DNA of 10,375 bases from a bacterium (GTDB lineage: Bacteria > Ratteibacteria > UBA8468 > B48-G9 > JAFGKM01). The notes beneath the pieces are model-generated. The model saw only the letters and a list, made by a program, of their open reading frames with translations. It had not been told where the DNA came from and searched no databases. This document shows positions 7,162 to 10,375 of this stretch, piece after piece (position 1 is the stretch's first letter; each line of letters begins with the position of its first letter). The stretch lies in assembly GCA_023230585.1 (NCBI GenBank), contig JALNXB010000061.1, positions 1 through 10,375 on the forward strand. Reading direction: 5' to 3'. The translations under genes and the position numbers were made by a program.

Positions 7162-7193
7162 TACAAGTATTGTTACTTATTCACACTAATTAA

Positions 7194-7222
7194 ATTATAA
7201 AAGTTTAACCATTTAAAATCAA
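7194..7222 (-). promoter_or_regulatory. Sigma-70-type promoter for the nadC-to-prfB operon
   Basis: On the minus strand, TTGATT (7217-7222) is separated by exactly 17 bp from a perfect TATAAT (7194-7199). Transcription would start near 7187, giving a leader of about 37 nt that includes the nadC Shine-Dalgarno. The hexamer match and spacing are strong even for an AT-rich background. No NAD-repressor site is recognisable. Confidence 0.72.
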
Positions 7223-7309
7223 GTATTTGTATGGGTTTAGTATATAGGCAAGAGTTTATTGAGGCATCTTTTTCATTACCTCATTGCAAACAACCAAAAG
7301 CAGTATAAC

Positions 7310-7365
7310 AATCTTACTGTTAAAGGTAAAAACAGTGGCAGATTAACAGCCGTAAAAATAAGATT
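7310..7365 (-). other. Nested inverted repeat, possible three-way-junction RNA element in the 3' region after the acyl-CoA synthetase gene
   Basis: A perfect 7-bp outer pair, AATCTTA (7310-7316) with TAAGATT (7359-7365), encloses a 6-bp hairpin, ACTGTT (7316-7321) with AACAGT (7331-7336) and a 9-nt loop. It also encloses a small GGC/GCC hairpin (7337-7339 with 7349-7351). One base (7316) is claimed by both larger stems. A competing 7-bp pair, CTGTTAA (7317-7323) with TTAACAG (7344-7350), would exclude the inner hairpin. It lies 12 bp after the synthetase stop and upstream of the nadC promoter. No good U-tract follows on the minus strand, so it is not a textbook terminator, though it could stabilise or end the transcript. 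Stems of this size can arise by chance in AT-rich DNA. Confidence 0.35.
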
Positions 7366-7377
7366 ATCAATATTTCT

Positions 7378-9486
7378 CTAATTATTCAAAATATTCATTT
7401 TTAACATAACCCGTGCATCAACTGCTTTTATCCCTTCAGGATATACAAAAAGAGGGTTGAGTTCAATATCTGATACATCTGGGCATAAAATAAGAACCTC
7501 TCCAATTTTTAAAATCGTATCTATTATGGATTCTATATCTATAGGTTTTTCACCTCTAACCCCTTCAAATATAGGATATGTTTTTAATTCTTTTAACATC
7601 CTTTTAACTTCGTTTCTACTTAAAGGAAACGCTCTAAAAGTAACATCTCCTAAAATTTCAACATAAATACCTCCTAAACCACACATTACCACAGGACCAA
7701 AAGAGGTATCCCTTTTTGCCCCCACAATAATTTCTGTGCCAGCTTCAAGCATACGACTTACTTCTATCCCTTGAAAACGTATTTCTTTATTAAACTTATA
7801 ACAGTTTGCTCTGATAAGTTCAAATGTTCTCTTAACTTCATCCTTATTTTTAACATTTAAAACCACTCCGCCTACATCGCTTTTATGAAGAACATCTGGC
7901 GAAACTATCTTCATAGCCACTGGATATCCTATTTTTTCTGCAATTATAACAGCTTCATTTATATCTAATCCTATATCACCTGCAGAAGTTTCTATCTTAA
8001 GAGTTTTTAAGAACTCTCTAATCTCGTCAGCAAGAAGAAAGTTTCTCTTCTCATCAATCACTTTTTTTATAACAGAATTAAAGTTCTTCTTTGCTTCCTT
8101 TGGTAAAAAACTTTTTTCTTCTACTTCTTCTTCTTTTTTTGTTTCATAATACCTAAAGAAAGCGTCAAGACAAGATACTCCTCTAAAAAAATCTTCAAAT
8201 ATAGGCACATCTTTTTCTTTTAAGTACTTTGCAGAATTATCAATACTTTCATCACCAAACAGAGATAAAACAAGGGATTTTCCTTTCTGGTTAGCATATA
8301 AAAAACAGTTGTGAATAATTTTTGTAAATTTATTAATATCGCAAAAAGGTACTTGGCAGTGAATAATAAAAACAGAATGAATATCTTTATGGTCTAAAGC
8401 GGCTTTAATAGTAGAATCAAATGTTTCAGCAGTATAGTCAGATGTTAAATCGATGGGATTCTTATATGACCCAAACTTAGAAATTAAAGGGACAAAAACT
8501 TTTCTTAAATTCTTTTCGTCATCATAAAGAGAAATATTTTTCTTTGAGAGAGAATCTGTTGCCATTACCCCTATCCCACCACCATTAGTAATAACTAAAA
8601 CATTTTTCCCTTTAGGAACAGGTGTTTTCACAAAAAACACTGCCCAGTCAATGGCTTCAGCTAAGGAATCTGTTCTTAAAACATTGCATTGGTTCATAAC
8701 TGAAGTAAAAACATCATCTGCACAGGCAAGTGCCCCTGTGTGAGAAGAAGCAGCCTTTGCACCTTTAACAGACGTGCCCGATTTAATAATTATTACCGGC
8801 TTTTCAGAAGTAGCCCTTTTTAATGCCCTTATCAACTTTTCCCCTTTTTTTAGCCCTTCCATATATATCATTATTACTTTTGTTCTTTTATCTTTTGCAA
8901 GGTATTCAATAAGTTCAGAATCCACTATATCCGATTTATTCCCTATTGAAAAAAAAGCAGAAAGCCCTAAATATCTAATTTCTGGTTTACTAATAAGAGC
9001 AACCCCCAACCCGCCACTTTGAGATATAACTGCAACTCCACCCGGGGCAACATTGGGCATCCCAAATGTTGCATTAATAGAACCTTCAGCAGAGTAATAT
9101 CCCATCGAATTAGGACCCAAAATCCTCATTCCATTTTTCTTTGCATAATCTACTATCTCTTTCTCTTCTTCTGCTCTACCTAAATCTGCGAAACCTGCAG
9201 TAATTATTACCCCATATTTAATTTTTTTCTTAACACACTCTTTCACTGCCTGAAAAACAGAATTAGCAGGAATAGCAAACACTGCAAGATCCACATCCCC
9301 GTCAATTAAACTAATTTCAGTATATACATTTAATCCTAATAATTCACCTCCACGAGGGTTAACAGGATATATTTTTCCTAAATACCCGCCTGAAACAATG
9401 TTTTCAAGGAGAAGATATCCAAGTTTTTTCTTATCATAAGAAGCACCTATAACTGCAACACTTTTCGGTTTGAATAAAAATTTCAT
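7378..9486 (-). CDS. acdAB: ADP-forming acetate/acyl-CoA ligase, fused alpha-beta subunits
   Basis: Catalyses acyl-CoA + ADP + phosphate to acid + CoA + ATP, a one-step ATP-yielding reaction in fermentative metabolism, reversible for acid activation. The CoA-binding Rossmann domain is at 1-130 (SVAVIGAS 9-16, PVNPRG 41-46, GPNSMG 124-129). Succinyl-CoA-synthetase-like domains follow (ISQSGGLG 154-161, IGNKSD 181-186), with SSHTGALA (247-254) carrying the phosphorylated His249. A charged linker lies near 450-480. The C-terminal ATP-grasp domain spans about 485-702: YPVAMKIVSPDVLHKSDVGG (521-540), whose His534 probably matches the beta-subunit histidine, then FGPVVMCGLGG (596-606) and ELNP (675-678). 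At 702 residues it is the usual fused size, without the GNAT domain of Pat-type acetyltransferases. GGAG lies eight bases before the ATG. The acyl substrate cannot be told. It appears monocistronic, divergent from the Msr gene. Confidence 0.92.
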   Translation of the reverse strand: MKFLFKPKSVAVIGASYDKKKLGYLLLENIVSGGYLGKIYPVNPRGGELLGLNVYTEISLIDGDVDLAVFAIPANSVFQAVKECVKKKIKYGVIITAGFADLGRAEEEKEIVDYAKKNGMRILGPNSMGYYSAEGSINATFGMPNVAPGGVAVISQSGGLGVALISKPEIRYLGLSAFFSIGNKSDIVDSELIEYLAKDKRTKVIMIYMEGLKKGEKLIRALKRATSEKPVIIIKSGTSVKGAKAASSHTGALACADDVFTSVMNQCNVLRTDSLAEAIDWAVFFVKTPVPKGKNVLVITNGGGIGVMATDSLSKKNISLYDDEKNLRKVFVPLISKFGSYKNPIDLTSDYTAETFDSTIKAALDHKDIHSVFIIHCQVPFCDINKFTKIIHNCFLYANQKGKSLVLSLFGDESIDNSAKYLKEKDVPIFEDFFRGVSCLDAFFRYYETKKEEEVEEKSFLPKEAKKNFNSVIKKVIDEKRNFLLADEIREFLKTLKIETSAGDIGLDINEAVIIAEKIGYPVAMKIVSPDVLHKSDVGGVVLNVKNKDEVKRTFELIRANCYKFNKEIRFQGIEVSRMLEAGTEIIVGAKRDTSFGPVVMCGLGGIYVEILGDVTFRAFPLSRNEVKRMLKELKTYPIFEGVRGEKPIDIESIIDTILKIGEVLILCPDVSDIELNPLFVYPEGIKAVDARVMLKMNILNN

Positions 9487-9501
9487 CTTTTAACTCCCAA
9501 C

Positions 9502-9519
9502 CCTCTTAAAAAAAAGAGG
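9502..9519 (-). promoter_or_regulatory. Hairpin in the leader of the acyl-CoA synthetase gene
   Basis: CCTCTT and AAGAGG form a perfect 6-bp stem around a six-base loop of U in the minus-strand transcript. It ends three bases before the GGGAG Shine-Dalgarno of the downstream gene, so it could affect ribosome access. No long U-tract follows, so it is not a simple terminator. It is not a riboswitch class I recognise, and function is speculative. Confidence 0.35.
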
Positions 9520-9532
9520 TAAAATATTGTAT

Positions 9533-9562
9533 TTGATTAAAATTTAATTGTATAATTATAAC
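9533..9562 (+). promoter_or_regulatory. Plus-strand promoter for the msrB-msrA gene
   Basis: TTGATT (9533-9538) and TATAAC (9557-9562) are 18 bp apart, a good sigma-70 arrangement; an alternative is TTGTAT (9527-9532) with TATAAT (9551-9556), also 18 bp apart. Either gives a leader of about 60 nt. The -10 region is shared with the divergent minus-strand promoter. Confidence 0.5.
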
Positions 9563-9583
9563 ATAGTAGATAGTTAAGAAAAA
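9555..9583 (-). promoter_or_regulatory. Minus-strand extended -10 promoter for the acyl-CoA synthetase gene
   Basis: The minus strand has TGTTATAAT (9555-9563), a full extended -10 element, with a weak -35 TTTTTC (9578-9583) 17 bp upstream. Transcription would begin near 9548, leaving a leader of about 60 nt that contains the hairpin at 9502-9519. It overlaps the divergent plus-strand promoter. Confidence 0.52.
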
Positions 9584-9628
9584 AGCAACCTTTAAAACAG
9601 CAATTATAAAAAACAGGAAATAGATAAT

Positions 9629-10375
9629 ATGGAAAAAATAGAGAATAAGGATTTAACCCCAGAAGAAAAACGAGTAATAGTAGATAAAGGTACAGAGAAA
9701 CCTTTTACTGGCATATATTGGAACCATTTTGAAAAAGGAACGTTTATATGTCGCAACTGTAAAACGCCGTTATACCGCTCAGAAGATAAGTTTGACGCCA
9801 GTTGCGGATGGCCAGCTTTTGACGATGAACTCCCAAACACAGTTAAACGGCAGCCAGACAAAGATGGCAAGAGAACCGAGATTGTATGTGCAAACTGTGG
9901 AGGGCACCTGGGACACATCTTTCAAGGCGAACAATTTACTAAAAAAAATATTAGACATTGCGTAAATTCAATATCAATAAAATTTATCGCTGATAAAAAA
10001 ACAGATACAGCTATATTTGCTGCTGGTTGTTTTTGGGGTGTTGAATACCATTTTAGTAAAGCTTCTGGAGTGATTTCAGCAAAATCTGGGTATACTGGCG
10101 GAACCACTCCAAATCCAACATATAGACAGGTATGCGACGGCACAACAGGTCACCTTGAAGCAGTGGAAGTTATATATGACCCTTCAATAACCAGATATGA
10201 CGAACTTGTAAAGTTATTCTTTCAAATACACGACTTTACTCAAAAAGATGGGCAAGGAGCAGATAAAGGCGAACAATACCTCTCTGCTGTATTTTATAGT
10301 TCTCCAGAACAGAAAATAACAACCGAAAATATTATTAAACAATTACAAGATATGGGATACGATGTTGCAACAAAA
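9629..10375 (+). CDS. msrBA: Peptide methionine sulfoxide reductase MsrB-MsrA fusion (runs off right edge)
   Basis: Repairs oxidised methionine: the MsrB part reduces the R-sulfoxide, MsrA the S-sulfoxide, usually with thioredoxin as electron donor. The first 249 residues are present. MsrB covers about 8-119: KPFTGIYW (24-31), zinc cysteines Cys41/Cys44 (CRNC) and Cys87/Cys90 (CANC), Cys59 in SCGWPAF, GGHLGHIF (91-98) and the nucleophile Cys111 in RHCVNS. After about seven residues MsrA begins, with nucleophile Cys134 in GCFWGVE, then GYTGG (154-158), NPTYRQVCDGTTGHLEAVEV (162-181) and GEQYLSAVFY (214-223). No signal peptide is seen, so it is probably cytoplasmic. The ATG is preceded by AGGA at a rather long ten-base spacing; an in-frame TAA lies upstream at 9593-9595. 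Both domains have their catalytic residues. The end of MsrA is missing only because the window stops. Confidence 0.95.
   Translation, partial: MEKIENKDLTPEEKRVIVDKGTEKPFTGIYWNHFEKGTFICRNCKTPLYRSEDKFDASCGWPAFDDELPNTVKRQPDKDGKRTEIVCANCGGHLGHIFQGEQFTKKNIRHCVNSISIKFIADKKTDTAIFAAGCFWGVEYHFSKASGVISAKSGYTGGTTPNPTYRQVCDGTTGHLEAVEVIYDPSITRYDELVKLFFQIHDFTQKDGQGADKGEQYLSAVFYSSPEQKITTENIIKQLQDMGYDVATK

Noticed and set aside
7261..7285. TGAGG/CCTCA pairing upstream of the nadC promoter
   Set aside because: Five pairs around a 14-base loop is within chance expectation and has no U-tract.
7457..9022. Plus-strand ORFs at 7457-7666 and 8774-9022
   Set aside because: Both are antisense to the acyl-CoA synthetase, which has clear family motifs across these positions.
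9604..10143. Minus-strand ORFs at 9604-9918 and 9922-10143 and a plus-strand ORF at 9729-9965
   Set aside because: All three lie over the MsrB-MsrA frame, which shows zinc cysteines and both catalytic cysteines; the others have none of the expected family features.
1..10375. CRISPR arrays, tRNA or rRNA genes, insertion sequences, defence or toxin-antitoxin modules
   Set aside because: Looked for on both strands; no regularly spaced repeats, cloverleaf genes, transposase motifs or paired small toxin-antitoxin ORFs were found.

Overview
This is an AT-rich bacterial chromosome segment made mostly of conserved housekeeping genes. There is no sign of a phage, transposon, CRISPR array, RNA gene or toxin-antitoxin module. 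The lineage cannot be fixed from the sequence. Low GC, a DUF1844 gene, a fused ADP-forming acyl-CoA synthetase, a very compact UvrC and an Obg without a C-terminal extension would suit an anaerobic or fermentative lineage, perhaps one of the poorly cultured candidate phyla. That placement is inference.

Positions 1-7222 look like one long minus-strand operon. A near-consensus sigma-70 promoter (TTGATT, 17-bp spacer, TATAAT at 7194-7222) precedes nadC. The order is then nadC (TTG start), tatD, a sugar-phosphate nucleotidylyltransferase, mtaB, an unannotated 57-residue two-helix membrane protein, a possible 24-codon ORF, a DUF1844 gene, uvrC, obg and prfB, which runs off the left edge. Most junctions are tight: 1, 18 and 5 bp gaps near the front, a 38-bp overlap of the DUF1844 gene with uvrC, a 23-bp gap before obg, and an 11-bp overlap of obg with prfB. 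The genes serve unrelated core functions (NAD synthesis, sugar activation, tRNA modification, excision repair, ribosome assembly, translation termination), so this is co-transcription of housekeeping genes and not a pathway.

Positions 7223-7377 separate this operon from the next minus-strand gene and contain a nested inverted repeat. Positions 7378-9486 encode a 702-residue ADP-forming acyl-CoA synthetase with alpha and beta parts fused, which could make ATP from acetyl-CoA or similar thioesters. Its leader carries a 6-bp hairpin just upstream of the Shine-Dalgarno sequence.

Positions 9487-9628 are a divergent promoter region in which minus- and plus-strand promoters overlap on one AT palindrome. 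On the plus strand, 9629-10375 is the start of a methionine sulfoxide reductase fusion in the order MsrB then MsrA, cut by the right edge.

I see no convincing new multi-gene system. The points most worth a second look are the UvrC lacking its usual middle region, the 57-residue membrane protein, the DUF1844 gene embedded next to uvrC, and the intergenic structured elements.
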